Shown: piece after piece, positions 47,511-61,346 of the stretch | Position numbering within the stretch: position 1 is the first letter of the stretch | Layout of the letters: every line of letters begins with the position of its first letter | Assembly: GCA_037951105.1 (NCBI GenBank) | Contig: JBAMJV010010151.1 | Location: forward strand, 1 to 64,000 | DNA length: 64,000 nt | Source of the DNA: Echinarachnius parma | Lineage: Eukaryota; Echinodermata; Echinoidea; Clypeasteroida; Echinarachniidae | Reading direction: 5' to 3' | Translations under genes and position numbers: made by a program | The notes under the pieces: generated by a model | Database searches by the model: none | Told to the model about the DNA's origin: nothing | The model's input: the letters and a program-made list of their open reading frames with translations, nothing else

Positions 47511-49249
47511 CAGGGGGTGGTTATGGGGGGTGATAACAAAAAGTTACCTTATTCCATAAATTAGTTCTGATAACTAATGAAAAATAAAATGTACAGAAAG
47601 TGGGCTATTATACAGAAATCAAATTGTCTACAATGGGTTAGAATATCAATTTGTATTTATCCTTTCAATCAATTTATTCAAGTACTGAAATAATATACAC
47701 AAACATGAAACATAAAAAATAATTCAAGGAATAACCTGTGAAAGCCATGACTTGTCTGTGTGTGATACGCTGTTTTTATATGGTATGGGATAGGGGAGGG
47801 GGGGGGGGGGGGGGTGAGGACTAAGATGTACTGCAGGTACACCTCTTACATCTAACCCCAACAAATGAGATGAAACTGAGGAACAGCTTGCTCGGTTCCG
47901 CTAGATGCATCCATCAGTCAAGCCTGGCAGCTTTATTGCAAACTCCTGCAAATCACTGGATGCAAGCACCCTAAGGGTGGGTGGATCCTCCACTGGTAAT
48001 GACCCCATTCGCATCCTTGGATGATCAGATCACTTCTCGGTCTTAAATCGGTTTATGTATCTTTTTTGTGTCTATTTGTGTGTAAGGACAGAGTAAACCT
48101 ACCAAATATGCTTAATAAGTTAAATAACATCTTCATTTTCAGGAGTAGGAAAACTAATACTCTGGTTTCATATTAGAAGAAATATTCATTATTCATTTAG
48201 CAATTTATTTTTCTGAATCTGTGTTTTGAAAAAAAATCACTGTGTGTTCAAATGTGTGTTTGAGAATTTAACTTCAGAAAATTCAATTGGCAAAAATATG
48301 TTGAAAATAAAAGTACCTTTCTAAAAAACAAGATCAAGAATAGATGATATTCATTATTAAAATGGAAATATTCTCTCAAGTGATTACATTGGGGTATAGA
48401 AGGTCTTCTAAGGGTTGCTGGTACACTTAGTTTTTACATATGGATGGGTCCTATATCCATGGGTGAACATCAAGTTGCCATATTTCCAGAGTCTGTGACC
48501 GTATTTTGAGGTCATAAGCTTGGAGCTTGATGGGGTTATGGCATCGAACCACTATTACAAATTATCCATTGATATGCCACAGGCAAATACATGTACACCA
48601 TACCACCTCTACAAAACATTTCTTCTTGATACTATCCGTACCCCCTCTGGGCACACCAATCATCACATGGGAATTACACCTCAGCTACACACCAGCCCAG
48701 AGGGGGGTAATTCCAATAATGGAATACCTCCTCAAACAAAATTAGTAATTGTCATGATTGTAGTCTTATGTAAGTCCCTTACTCTAATTTCATGTAACCT
48801 ATTTATGATCTATCTATAATATCATAATTGTGATTTATATTTGCATGCTTCATGTGAGAATAGTAATTAACTGAAATAATTGCTAAACATCTTATCTTTC
48901 TCCTATCTGTTGATTCTGTTTTCTAATTCAAATTGCTAGGTTTTCAAATACTTGTTCGCCAAAGTTTGGATAACGGACACAAATCAATGGGTTCTATTAA
49001 AATGCCTCTAGAAAGGCAGCTCGATAAAGTGATTTTCTAATCTGTGCATGACTTTAGTACAAGAGTTAGGCTTATAGGGTAGCCCCTAAATGTTTTCTCT
49101 CCGATCAACCCGGAGTGCAAACTGACCTAGAATGTTATCAGGATGTGGTTTCCCTAGGCTGGTCATTCGCTAAGTCACTGGTCAATACAGCCGACTGTTT
49201 TAATTAGGCCGAATGAGGTCAATTCTGACCGCAGGCACTGAATGACGTT

Positions 49250-49990
49250 CTTCTAGGACTGACCCTGGCTTTGGTAAAGGGGAGTGGGATAATACAAATT
49301 GTGTCACCTCCTAAATTCCCCTTCCCTAAGGGTATGTCCTAATCCCCCACCCCATTCGCCTTCTAAAACGCCCACCTGAAACTAACCTGGATTTTGATGA
49401 TTTGATCCCCTGGGGTCTAAATCGGATCCCCCACCCCCATTCAGACTTCAATGACGCCCTTCTAGGACTGACCATGGCTTTGATACAAAGGAGTGTGATC
49501 ATACAAATGTAATACCTCCTCCTCCCCCTTCCTAGTAAGGGTGTAAGCCCCCCCCCCACCCCCATTCTGCCTTCAATGCCCCCCCCCCCTTCTGAGACTG
49601 TATGGCTTTGATAAAGGGGAGTGGGATAATACAAATGTTGTCATCTCCCCCCCCCCCCCCCCCCCCCCAAGTAGGAAGCACCCCATCACCCATGTCTAAT
49701 GATGATCCTGGCCTTTGAAAATAGAAGTGGGACCATAATAAACTCTTTTTAACTCCAACCCCTCCCCCACCCCCTACAAAGCTTCTTGGATTTCACACCA
49801 ACCCTTTCACCATGGACTTGAAAAGGGGATCAGGATAACACAAATGTTGTAATTTCTCCTAGCCCTCCTGAGGTGTTACATCAGCCAAAAAAAACACCCC
49901 CTCAACACGATCACATTTCTTGGAATGACCGGGCTTTGATAAATGAGAGTGGGATATTTCATATTTTATCACCTCTTCTAGTTCTATCCC
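49250..49990 (+). repeat. Degenerate C-rich tandem repeat
   Basis: Units share ctaggactgaccctggcttt, then tgataaaggggagtgggata, then atacaaatgttgt, then cctcctcccccttc. Clear starts are near 49255, 49462 and 49595, with weaker ones to about 49980. Expanded poly-C tracts lie at 49546-49562 and 49645-49668. Confidence 0.7.
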
Positions 49991-52900
49991 CTTCTCCTTA
50001 GGGTCTAACTCCCCACCCTAATTCTGCCCTCGATAATGTATCAGTTGTTCCCCTTCCCCGATATAATTTGAATTCACTCCATTGTTGTTGGTCAAGTTTT
50101 GCTTCAATGGTCATTGGATTATGGTCAAACACGGGGACAGGCCGATCTGACAGTTGTCCAGTTGTATGCCTGACCTATTAACCATTGAGAAATGGATTCC
50201 GAGGTGAAATGTTGGAAGCAAATAACAATTCTGTTTGGAACTTTTGAAAACCACATAGTAAACACTGTATTTTAAATGGCCTCTGGCAAATTTTGTTTAC
50301 ATGTACCGCAGGCTCTATATAAATGGCAATGCACTTATTAAGTTATTGCATCAAAGTGTTTTTTATAATTTTCTACATTTATATTGGACATACATCTGTC
50401 CATTTAGGGAAGAAGAAAACAATTTCTTTGGGGAAATGTGGGCTTGACCATCTGAAATATCATGTAGATATTTTAATCTTTATGATGTTATAATACAACA
50501 ACAAATTGAAACCAATGTTTGCAGGCAACTTTTTAAGCTCCCCTTCATGGAAATATGATTTTTTATTTATTTATTTATTTATTTTTATTAATTTTTTATT
50601 TTTTTTTTTGGGGGGGGGGGGGGGGAACTAGATGGCATTTCGGGGGTTAAATTGCCTTGAGCCCGTGCTATTTTTTCACTGGTATACAGCAGTATAGATC
50701 TGTATTTCTTAATCTTATATTTATACATTTGCATACTTGAATTACCACGTTGTAATCAAGAGATTCTGTGGTACGCACAAAGGTACTAAAAGGAAGGAAT
50801 AGCCAGATGTAGGCCAGACTGCCTAGGGCGATATACAAAATGTACATTGAGAGAAGTGTATCAATCTAATTGTGTCGCTGCATGCAGGCTATTTCTTGTT
50901 GGGACTTCAAATGTCAAGGCCAAAGTATATGGACGCAGAAGGCATATGTCATGTATATGTATATTATACATTTATATTCATTGCCCTATATAATTATATT
51001 TATATGCACAACATATGTATAACCTATAGGCCTATGTACATGTACATATATTATGCAGTTCTAGAAAAAAAAATGTCAATCTTTCTTCAATCTACTAAAT
51101 TAAAATTTGTTTTTATATGGTTTGTACAACTACAAGGACTGTATGTTGCCTGCAATTTGACCAGTGAACACTGTTTTTCTTATATTCAGTGCAGAATATA
51201 TAGTTATTGTAGAGCTGAATATTGAAATATTATGAATGTAAAATTGTGCTTGCCCGACTGGGTGCACACATGTAGACCATTTAATGCTTTTCTTTGTTTG
51301 GGGCCAACCAATTATAGATTTGGGCAAGCAAAATGTTGTTATAAATGTCTCTATTTCCTTTGCCCTACTTGGCCACCAGGAAAAGAGGTTAATTTCTATA
51401 TAATATTGATTAATGTACGTATGACCTTAACCTGGACCAAGTTTTACGGAGGACTACTGCCCTGTAGCATTTTATTGATTCATGAACTTGAATTTGTTAA
51501 CGGGGAATACACGTACACGTACACATTCACATGATACTTGATTAAAGCTGCTGGTATGTGTATTGTATGGCTGACTACCAAGTTGAATAGCTTCTGCTTG
51601 TAATATCAATTTCATTTTGTAACAAACAGGCTCTGCCATTCACCTAATAATTTCAATTAGTTATTGATCACATGATTCCATCGTATCATGACTAATGGAA
51701 TTAGTTTTCAGAGAATATAATTTGCAAGTATTTACAGTATTATTAATTCCACAACAAAAACGAGTTGCTACACCTAATTGTAGATAATATATATATATAG
51801 TGGTAGTCTTTAAATGATTGTCTCCTCCTTTTACCTAACTCCTAAAATGTTATTTTGTTTTGTTTATTTCATTGTGTATACAGTGCTGCATGTACACTTC
51901 TTAGTTATGTATATTTTAATTCAATGCATTCTCCATAGACCCAAGAATATAATTAGAATATTTACAGGAACAGTCATGAACATATCAGGTTATGTTCTCA
52001 AGCTACATGTACATGAAATTAGTATCAAATTAGAAGGGAAAAAAACATCACTAATTGTAAGAAGTTATCAAAATAAACCAAATTTAAAATGAAATTTGAT
52101 ATATTTTGTTTTGAAAGCAAAAATTATGGAAACAAAAGACAAAAGATAAAGTAGCAATCATTGAACACATCATATAAACAATGAAATGCAAACCAAAAAT
52201 CAAATCAAATATAATTTGAGCTAGCACTTGGAGAGAAAGAGAAAATGCCAGAAAGCATATAATTGGACTGATGAAAATATTCCTGAGAGAAAAAACAACA
52301 TTAATTTGATGAATAGATGGAATTGCTTCCCAAAGCAACTATTCTGCAAATTTCCCCCTAAACATGATGAAATTATTATTTTTCTTTCCTTTTTACTTTG
52401 ATCAATAGTCTTAGGTAACAAGACAAATTGCTTGCATTTCCATGTAAGCAAAGGCAAAAGAGTAGAGTAAAGTAAAGTAAATTAAGTAAGTTTATATATA
52501 TTTGGTAAATTGTAATAACCTTCATGTACATGTATTAAACTGACTATTATTAAGAGACTTCTTTTTATTTTCCATTTGACCAGTTATTTTAGGTAGCAAT
52601 ATTCAAGTCAAATTGCTCATATCATCACAATCGCAATTTAAGCAAAAAGCGAAAAGAAAAACATAAAATAAGGGTATATTTTTAACCGACTAATGACCTA
52701 TCAAACTAGCCATTAACGATATTTAGGATGCAAGTTGATAAGAATTGTCCCTTCCTATATTTAAACAATCTAAATATTCTTGCTGAAGTCACCGCAGCAT
52801 TGATAGAATTCAAATTAACCTGTTCCGAACTGGAGTCCACGATGTAAAATCAAAAAGTATTGAAAGGGGTTAAAAACATTATATTTAGCACCAATTTGTG

Positions 52901-53052
52901 GATGAAATATATAGCTACAGTGTATACTGGTAAACAAAAGTAATTGGAAAGATACGGTGGCAAATTTAGGTGAGTGGGCGTAATTTGTGCGGGGAACGGA
53001 TAGTTAGTCGCATGCCTTCCAGTCATGTAATATTTATTCCTAGAGTAGTATG

Positions 53053-53595
53053 TTAAAGGGGTAGTTTAGTTTTGGTAGAGAGGGCGCTGCACATCGCAAT
53101 TTTTTTGTGAGGTAATTAAAAACTGAGTGTCAAATTTGAAAGAACATGCAATTTTAATGGCAGAATAAACTTTATTTGGTCGAAATCGGCCCACAAACGG
53201 CTGAAATATCAATAAATGTATCTGATCTTATAATTATTTGGGGCCCAAATAATTAACGTTTTTTTCAAAAAATTCAAAAAATGCTTCCACCTTTTCAAAA
53301 AATTTCGAAAGTGTTATTTAAGTAGTTGTTGATGTTCTCTCTATAAAATCAGTCTGGTAATAAAACATCACATGCATTATTGTGTATGGAAAATGGTTGA
53401 AACTGACGCCTTTAAAAAAGCGCCCTCTCGTGATCAAAATGGCTCTTTTTGAATGATAACATGCTTTTTACTTAGTCATTTTGCAAGTTTGTATACTTTT
53501 CGAGCATAGTGGAGTTATTACTATTAGTGTTTAAGGTTATTGTCCAGGTTTGGTTACTAAAGTTCAGCCTTACCAAAACTAAACTACCCCTTTAA
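53053..53595. mobile_element. TTAA MITE, intact reference copy
   Basis: Starts TTAA-AGGGGTAGTTTAGTTTTG and ends AAAACTAAACTACCCCT-TTAA, with TTAA at both ends (53053-53056, 53592-53595). A TTAA target fits piggyBac or Kolobok. About 540 bp, non-coding. It gives the uninterrupted state of the nested copy at 11493-12756. Confidence 0.88.
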
Positions 53596-54052
53596 AACTT
53601 TCACTCTGACAAAAACAATTCGTCCTTGGTGTAGCCACAATATTTTTGAAAAAGGAAGGGGTTTAGTGTTTATTTGTTGCACCCAAATTGACCTGAAGAA
53701 ATGTAATTTTGTCCATAAATAATCAAATCCATTTGTTATGGCCAAAACCCATCAAGCCACTAACCAACCACAATAATATGTTTGAAAGAAAAGAAAGTAG
53801 ATATTCAAAACCTAATGAAAATGTCTTCTTCCTACTTTCCTGAACTATTCACTATTTGTTGTTCTTTCTGTATTTATAACTTCTTAATTCAATACAATAG
53901 TCCCTAAAAAACGTACCACAATAATTTTGAATATAGGATTTTTTTGTTGGTTTAATAAATACAATCGTCATTTGTACATTTCCACATCTCTGTATTCGGT
54001 TCTTTTTTTTGCATGTATAAATTTAATTTGATACAATAGTGTTTAATATATT

Positions 54053-54115
54053 TGACCGTCTATAGCAAAACCCGGCACTTGGCGGTAAAAATTAAAATGT
54101 AGAATTTCATACCAT
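54053..54115. mobile_element. Truncated relative of the TATGTGACC MITE
   Basis: tgaccgtctatagcaaaacc then cggcacttgg and cataccatta match the left part of the element at 38774-39020. The right end is missing. Confidence 0.6.
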
Positions 54116-56999
54116 TACAAAGGTATTGAATTTATTCAACAGGACTTTTATACTTTATGTATATTTTAGAAGAACAGTTTCACAACCTTTCCAGGTTGTT
54201 TCTTCAGCTTTTTGTTTGGGTTGGGGGGGGGGGGGGGGAGGGGGGAGGGGGAATTCAAACATGCCTCTCAAGGATCTGTCATCATTTCTCCTTTAAAACA
54301 TGGAAGCCCAAACTGCTTGATTAAAATGTCTTCCCAGGAGCCGTCACCTCGTCTTTGACGAGCGATAAATAAACATTCAGAGCATCACTCCTCTTCTTGG
54401 CAAATTGACTCACCCAAAATCTAATTTGCGCCCGTTTGGAAAAAGTTTGAAATTCTTGCCTAGCGAGGCTCTGGAAATGGGCAAATTTCCACATCAAAAT
54501 ATTCACTTGCAGTAATAATCAAATGAATTATGATAAATGTGTGGAATAAATTAATTATCGGGACGAGAAGGAGTGAGCCGACCTCTTCTCTGCTGAATAC
54601 GTAATAGCTCCTGTAAACTTGTATATTCTGTACTTCAGATATAAATCTGTTGGTTTACATGAACCAGTTCTAGATTATTTGATTTCAGTATAACATGCAT
54701 TCTCCATATTTGGTGGAATATTTTCGGGACCAATCCTTAACAGGTTAAATGAAACCAATCAATGATAAACCACTATTTTTCTTATGAATATAATACATCA
54801 ATTTTCTACCTTGGTTTCCCAATTTCTATCAGTCCTATGATAGATGATAAATATGATAAATATGGAACCACATTTTTTTATAAAATCACATTTTCAAGGT
54901 CCTTGGTGGACAATTTTTTTAATGGAAATTTCATTTACACATTTCTGTTTGTCTACATGATACATTACAAAATATCTAGTATAAAGAACTACTATAAAGC
55001 CACATCTTTACTGCAGGATATCTAATGCACATCAAGCAAAACATATTGATGATTGATTAAATATTGGTGCAGATGTACAATTCTTTAATTTCCTTTTCAT
55101 ATAAAAAGCTACTAAATACAATCTGATTTCCCTTATAAAAGGTGGCGTCCACATAAAGATATATCTTGATTTATGGCCAGATAAAAAGACAAAAAGATGG
55201 ATCAATAGATACAGAATACAGATGAATGGTTTGATCATAAAAGGAAGTCTCCAGAACCAGAACAAAGAGTGAAATGTGGAAGCATGGAAACCACATGGTG
55301 AAATTTATAGCTATCAATTGGAAATAGAAACCCACTGAAAATTGAATGAAAAACTAAAATTGCTCTCAGCTATGGACAATTAAAAGATATTGATTTTTGA
55401 AGTTTAAAAATGCAATGGAAATTGAAATGCTCGACGCTTGAAAGTTGCTTTGAGCAATGGATATTCCACCCAACCCAAAAATCACTCAAGAGAGAGAGAA
55501 AGGGTGCCTTTATGCAAGGTCGTTCTGATCATCCCTCCCCTTTGTCTGGGGAGTGCAAACCCAGTCCGATCCAGGGCAGGGGCACGCTACAAGGGGGCAA
55601 ACAATGCAAAGTACAGTAGTCTCCACTTTATGAGGTAACCTTTAACTCCTTCGGTGCCTATGTCACTTATTTGTGCCACACGATACATACATACATGTAC
55701 ATGGTCAATTATATTAGGTGCTACAGTATTTAAATCAAAATGATTATTAATATTATTGTCAAGTCAAAATAAGTGTTGAGCTATCGAATCTAGCAGATCC
55801 TTCAACTGGGCTGAAATGACAACTACATTACTGTTACATGAAGCTAAATAAGTATAGATAAAAACAGGTGGGAGAGACTGGGAACAGACCTGTACAAGCT
55901 AGGAATTATTATATCATTATTCCTGGCATTAACGTATTAAACGGGTACACCTGTTCAAGGGGTAGGAGCTGACCAAACATATAATATGTGTTTGGTTTTA
56001 CTGAAATTTCCACCACATAATCAGAAACACCTGTCAAAGAGGTACCCTATATTATAGTGAAGACTACTTTAGTTCCACGTGGGCCTCCTCCACTCACTGC
56101 CATTACCATTACCACCCTTGCTCCATCTGGAACGTGAGATATGAGATATGGTGAGGGGTACACTGAGGGGGGAACAATGACCTTGCCATTACCAATACTC
56201 TATTTAAAACCATTGACATGTACCTCTACATCTATCTGCCTAAGCACGGATTGTATTACTGGGAGCAATGCCCTAAGCTGGCATTTCGCCTCCACCTCAA
56301 CCATCACTAAAATGTCCAGTATTAAAAGGAGGGGTACATAAAGGGGGTAAAAAATAAGCTTGCCATTACAATTCTCCACTCACTAGCCCTACTCATAATT
56401 TATCTACCACTATCCCTCTCTTCATGACTCCACCTTTTCCACCATTTATACACCAATGACACCCAATGGGAGCATGAGGGGTGCACTGACCAAGGAGTAC
56501 TAAGCTCATTAGTACCTCATTGCACTGACACACGTATGAAGGGGCAACATGCATTGCTCTCAAGGGAGCAGAAAGTGCACATCACGTGCAGATTAATTGG
56601 GAGCATGTGTCGATGACCGGGGGTGATACTGATAGTGTAAAGCGCTTAGAGATGATTATCAATCATTAGGGGCTATATAAGTCAAAACATTATTATCATT
56701 TTAATAATGCCAGTCCTCCATTACCTTTAGCACCCATTTACCTCAGTTGCATTTACCCCAATCTACCCAATGCCAATGCTACCAACTCCACACGTATGAC
56801 CCCCCCTCAGTTCTAGAGCACAAGGTATGCGGGCGAGCGGGAGCCCCTTGTTTGATGCGCCAGGGAGGTCTTTGTGGTTTTGTGCAGCGGAAGCGGGGAA
56901 CGTATACACGGCTCTTTCATGTTCTTTCATTCCCTGTTCGGTCTATTTCCCCCGAAGGCCCGAACATCCCCTTTATACTTCTAACAGATAGATCAAGAA

Positions 57000-57470
57000 G
57001 GACATGAAAGCCTGAACATTGTTTGGTAACAATGAGTGTAGTATTTCTTCAGGGCTAATATTGTAATAGTCTAGAGGAGGATTTGAATTCTCACCAATTA
57101 ATTACCCAACAAGTTTCATTTTTATTCATTGGGTGATTTACATTGTAATCTAAACTTCACATGCACACCCCCTGGCCCTAACTCAAACAGATAGATCATA
57201 AAGTACACGAAAGCTAGAACATTGTTTGGGACTGCTGAGTGTAGTATGTCTTTAGGGCTAATATCATAATGGGACATTTAATTGTTTAGTACTTTTGAGT
57301 GCAGAATTTCTTTGGGCTACTATTATAATAGAGGATTTGAATTCTAAGCAATTTTTACCCAACGTTTCATTTTCATTAATTGGAGGTTTGATCCATCACC
57401 TCTAGTCCATCCTACCCCCTCAAAGATAGAAGAGGATATATATACAAGCTAGAACATTGCTTTAGAACTT
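57000..57470 (+). repeat. Degenerate tandem repeat of about 200 bp
   Basis: Units begin with acagatagatca followed by gaaagc(c/t)(t/a)gaacattgttt near 57010 and 57208, and a weaker copy near 57445. Shared later blocks are tagggctaatat and gaggatttgaattct. Non-coding. Confidence 0.6.
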
Positions 57471-58920
57471 CCCCACGTGGTAGCAAGTGTGCATATATAT
57501 CTGTGAGGGCTACTAGATATAAAAGCAAGGATTGAAGCTCCTTGATAGAGGGGAATATCACATTTGCACAAAACTTTACATTCCAGTAAGATTTACCTTT
57601 TTCTTTCATAAATGGTTCATGCACTTGGTCACAGGCCTGCCTTGAATCTTTTGTTTTTCTTTCCGTGGATACAAAATAATCTTGCAATCAAAGTTTACAG
57701 GACAAATCTTTGATCTGAATTTTATTTCAGTCAATTTTTACATCTTCATTTATCTTTTCTCAAGTTTTCAAACTAAAAAGTGCACTTCAAAATAATATCA
57801 TAGGATGGCAGTTTCCAAAGATTTGATGTCAATCTGTCAACTACATGTTTATGATAGATGTATATACTTTGGGGAGATTTAAATTAATAATTTTTGTTGC
57901 GTCATTAAACATTATTCAAGAATTATGTGCAAAAACATATATCAATGTACGTCAAGGCTTGAGCTGATCCTGCACTGTTTCAATTATAAGTCTATACATC
58001 TAAGAAATGTTGAATGTATGACAAACTTTGACAAATTATAAAATGTGAACTACTTTATCATATTTTATCAACTTAAATTACTTTCATGATTGTTTAAGGA
58101 GGTTAGTTACTCTTAATTAATTTTGATACAATAACAAAATTAGCAAAATAAGATTTTGTCCTGCAGATAGATGCATGTATCTAAAATGAAGTCTAAAAGA
58201 TACCAAGAAACGTATCATAAATATCAATAATGTATCAACATTTCTGAAGTTATTGTAAATTAATATATTTTTCAGTACTGTTTTAAAATCAGTGTCAAAG
58301 TTTTAAAAAGGATTCATATTTTTTCTCAATTATTATCCACAAGGAAACCAATCATTTGCTTGATATCTAGACAGTTTTGTAAGAAAAAAAAATATGCAAA
58401 CCCAAAGTAGAAAATAACTTGCTTAGAAAGTTTATTCATTCACAAATTCATCTACTTAGTGAGTAAATCCTGGTAACTTTTGTTTTCAACTATTACATTT
58501 ACAGATGATTCATGATAATATTAATATTATTTCAAGTATCTTCACCAAATACAGACAGTATTTGTTTGAAAGGTTTTTGAGAAAAACAAATTGTTTTATT
58601 TAACATCTGACAAATGTTATAAGGTGGCATTTTTTTTTTTTTAAAGAATCAATATTTTCTATATTTCATTATGTTAAGAAAGCCCCCACCCCACCACAGA
58701 AAAAGATAAGCATTCAGGATGAATTAATTGTCAATTTTGAAGAACAAATATTCCTTTTTGTTAATGCTACTTTAGGATTGCCAGTTAGCAAAGCAAATTT
58801 GAATTCTGCAGCTGGTCGCACAAGCATCCAACTATTTGTCTCTTTTCCAAAAAAGGAGAAAGAAGGCGCACCGGAGAGGGACGCTCAAACATCGTGCCTC
58901 AAACATTGTCCCCAGCTTAC

Positions 58921-58939
58921 CTCCTTCGTCGAAATCCAT
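58921..58939 (-). CDS. Candidate first coding exon of an unidentified minus-strand gene
   Basis: On the minus strand a GC-rich, CpG-bearing segment (58990 downwards) ends in an ATG followed by six codons (MDFDEG) and one base, then GTAAGC, a good donor. The setting looks like a promoter-proximal exon. Its end phase (one extra base) does not match the first visible MRPS11 exon, which needs two bases from its predecessor. The target gene is unknown, and this may be chance. Confidence 0.2.
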
Positions 58940-59289
58940 CCTCCGGTAGCTCGCGCTACCAAAACAACTCCCCGCGAGCGGCAAAAACTCCACCCATGAT
59001 CCACCGTTATGAGCATGATTAGCGTTACTCTATCGTTGCATCATGGCAAAATATTAGTGTTTCGCTTTCTCTTGATGAAACGATGCAGTTTATATTTTAA
59101 ATCAATTTCTAGATGAGAAATCATTTTTAATTCACGGGTATCTCTTTCCCTCTACCTCTCTGCAAACAGTCGCTAAAATTTGAGAAATGCTGAATTTACT
59201 GGAAAGATCCCATGTCTGTCCGAACACCATCCGAGCACTCTGCTAGCAGGCTAGAAAGACGACTGAACTGCACCTCAATGGAATAGGCA

Positions 59290-59385
59290 AACAATACACA
59301 CACCACACACACACACAAACACACCATACACCATACACACAAACGCACCGTACACACACAGGCACACACACGTACACACAGGGAG
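59290..59385. repeat. CA microsatellite, interrupted
   Basis: cacacacaccacacac and tacacacac units. The Cys/Val-rich minus-strand frames across it are repeat products. Confidence 0.9.
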
Positions 59386-59700
59386 GTAGAAGAGTAATAT
59401 AACAAACTTTATGTGAAGGTTGTGTTTTCTCTCTTTTTTATGACAGTGTGCACTCCTACATTTTCCGGTGGGGGTGGTTAGGTCATCTACAGTGGAGGGA
59501 AATCGTCGTTTGCAAAACTTGAGGCATATTTCACTAAATGTCAGCGTTTGGCGGCACAGTGAGCAGATAATTTTTTGAGAATTAGGTCGGTCTTCTTGAT
59601 TAGCCATTTGCGACCTCTAAGCCTGACTGCAAACTTCAATTCCAATTTCACATCCAAAGCCATAAATCTAACCCATTATACAGGGGACACCATTTTATAA

Positions 59701-59860
59701 GTGTGTTTGTGTGTGTGTATGTATGTGAATGTGCTTGTGCGTGCATGTGTGTGTTTCTGTACGTGTGTGTGTGTGTGCGTGTGTGTGTGTGGGTGTCCGT
59801 TATGTGTGTATGTGTGTGTGTGTGCATGTGTGCATGTGTATATGTTTTTGTACACATGTG
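59701..59860. repeat. GT microsatellite, interrupted
   Basis: tgtgtgtgtgtatgtatgtg-type tract. It makes Cys/Val and Thr/His frames on opposite strands. No gene. Confidence 0.9.
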
Positions 59861-60957
59861 TAGCCTACTATTTTGAAGGGGGAGGTTGATATGAATTAAT
59901 TCTAACTGCAGCATACTGCACTGATCAAATACAAGTTTATTAGGGCATTTACCAATCATAAAGAACCATGTTTGCTTTGAGCAATAGGATGCATTTGTAA
60001 AGGTCAATTTGATATTATAAAATATGGCAGCTTATTTATCAATACCAGCAGAACTTGTTTGAATTTGATAAATATGCAAATAGCTGCATATAAAAGCAAA
60101 TTTGTCTGAATTATATGCAGCATGAAATGCACAACACAGCGCACAACAGGAACAAATAGCAAACGCATTGTACAATATAACAAATATGTACACGGTTCAT
60201 TAAATATCTAGTATGCAACGTTTCTGTTCATCTAGTAGAAATGTTCATACAACTTGCAACACCAGGGAATGTAAATAGAATGGATACATAGTACATACCT
60301 TTATCTAACTGAATTGGCACATTTAAAATAGTTCTTAAATCTTGCCATAAAATGTGTATCAAAAATGCATTTCATAGCCAGAAATGTTGTATTTAGATTT
60401 TTAGAGGCAATTAAAAATGTAGAATCTTCAAGTTTTTCCATGTTGGAGGAATGTTCATAAAACTTTGCAACAGCATTTACATTACAAGCAAGAATGTGTA
60501 TTCCATTTTCCACCTTAATTACCACAAAAATATATTGAAAATGTTTTTCATGAATTATCAGAATCTATTCATACTTAATACCCCTAATATTGAACTTGAA
60601 TAATAGCATACCACCATTTCTAATAAAATAAATTTATGAATATTTTCTTTTTTTCTTCCCTTTTTCAAGTTCTTTACAAAAATAATCAGGAATGTCAAGA
60701 CGTTGGTTTGTTTATTTTTACATTCTGAACTGTTTCAGGGGGGGGAAAAAAAAATAGACAAAATACTTCCCGAAAATCACCACATCCATCCAAGAACTCA
60801 TTGTAAATCTATTGATCAACTGTAATACATTTAGGTATACAAAAATAGCCCATGGATAGATTTTTACAAAGTATATAAAAGCCCTGCACGGCCCCACATC
60901 TTAATTTCTCTCTTAAAAAGCATCTTGATCAATCTCAAAATACCGCATCCCACACAC

Positions 60958-61346
60958 CAGGGTATAGCTAGGGGGGGCAATATGGGGGTTATCCCCCCTC
61001 CCCCCCCTCCTCCCACTACTCCCCCTGTGGGATGCATGACTAACTATATGTGGACAATCTTAAACCCCCCCCCCCCCCCCCACCCCAGAAAAAAATTAAT
61101 CAGTAAAAAACATATTTTCAGAGTCAATTTTTCAAGCCTTCCTTCATTAAAATATAAACAATTTGACATTTGTTTAGCGGGCACATCTATGGGAAATTAA
61201 AGTTTTTATTTTATTTTCAGGGGTTCCTTTTCCGGGCAAGCTAAATTGCCCTAATTAAGCCCCTTGCTCCTGTATTCCCTGCTCCTGTATTCCCTGCCCC
61301 TCCCCCCTTGGCAACCCCCATGGGTACAACCCTGGCTATGCCCCTG
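60958..61346 (+). mobile_element. Probable hAT-like MITE with poly-C/G tracts
   Basis: Starts CAGGGTATAGCTAG and ends CTGGCTATGCCCCTG, roughly inverted and like the CAGTGGCGTAGC family in layout, with several C/G homopolymers inside. The flanking 8-mers (cccacaca/cccacatc) match only partly. The internal string gctaaattgccc recurs near 46375 and 50655. Confidence 0.5.

Larger units (their letters stand above)
45802..53052. other. No gene recognised; several simple and degenerate repeats
   Basis: Mainly unique AT-rich sequence. It contains a GT microsatellite and poly-G (47461-47510), poly-G at 47796-47814 and 50610-50625, and the C-rich array at 49250-49990. Frames of 90-122 codons (46372-46740, 50872-51225) have no domain, signal peptide or splice context that I can defend. 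Confidence 0.45.
53596..60957. other. No firm gene; GC-richer islands and a candidate first exon
   Basis: AT-rich sequence with GC-richer islands near 54315-54600, 56780-57000 and 58770-59000. The 54-kb island has a minus-strand frame (54321-54506) with a GTGAGT-type donor, but its end phase does not fit MRPS11 directly. The 56.8-kb island has no usable frame. A poly-G tract lies near 54224-54242. Confidence 0.45.

Noticed and set aside
59196..60007. Cys/Val-rich and Thr/His-rich frames
   Set aside because: They are translations of CA/GT microsatellites.
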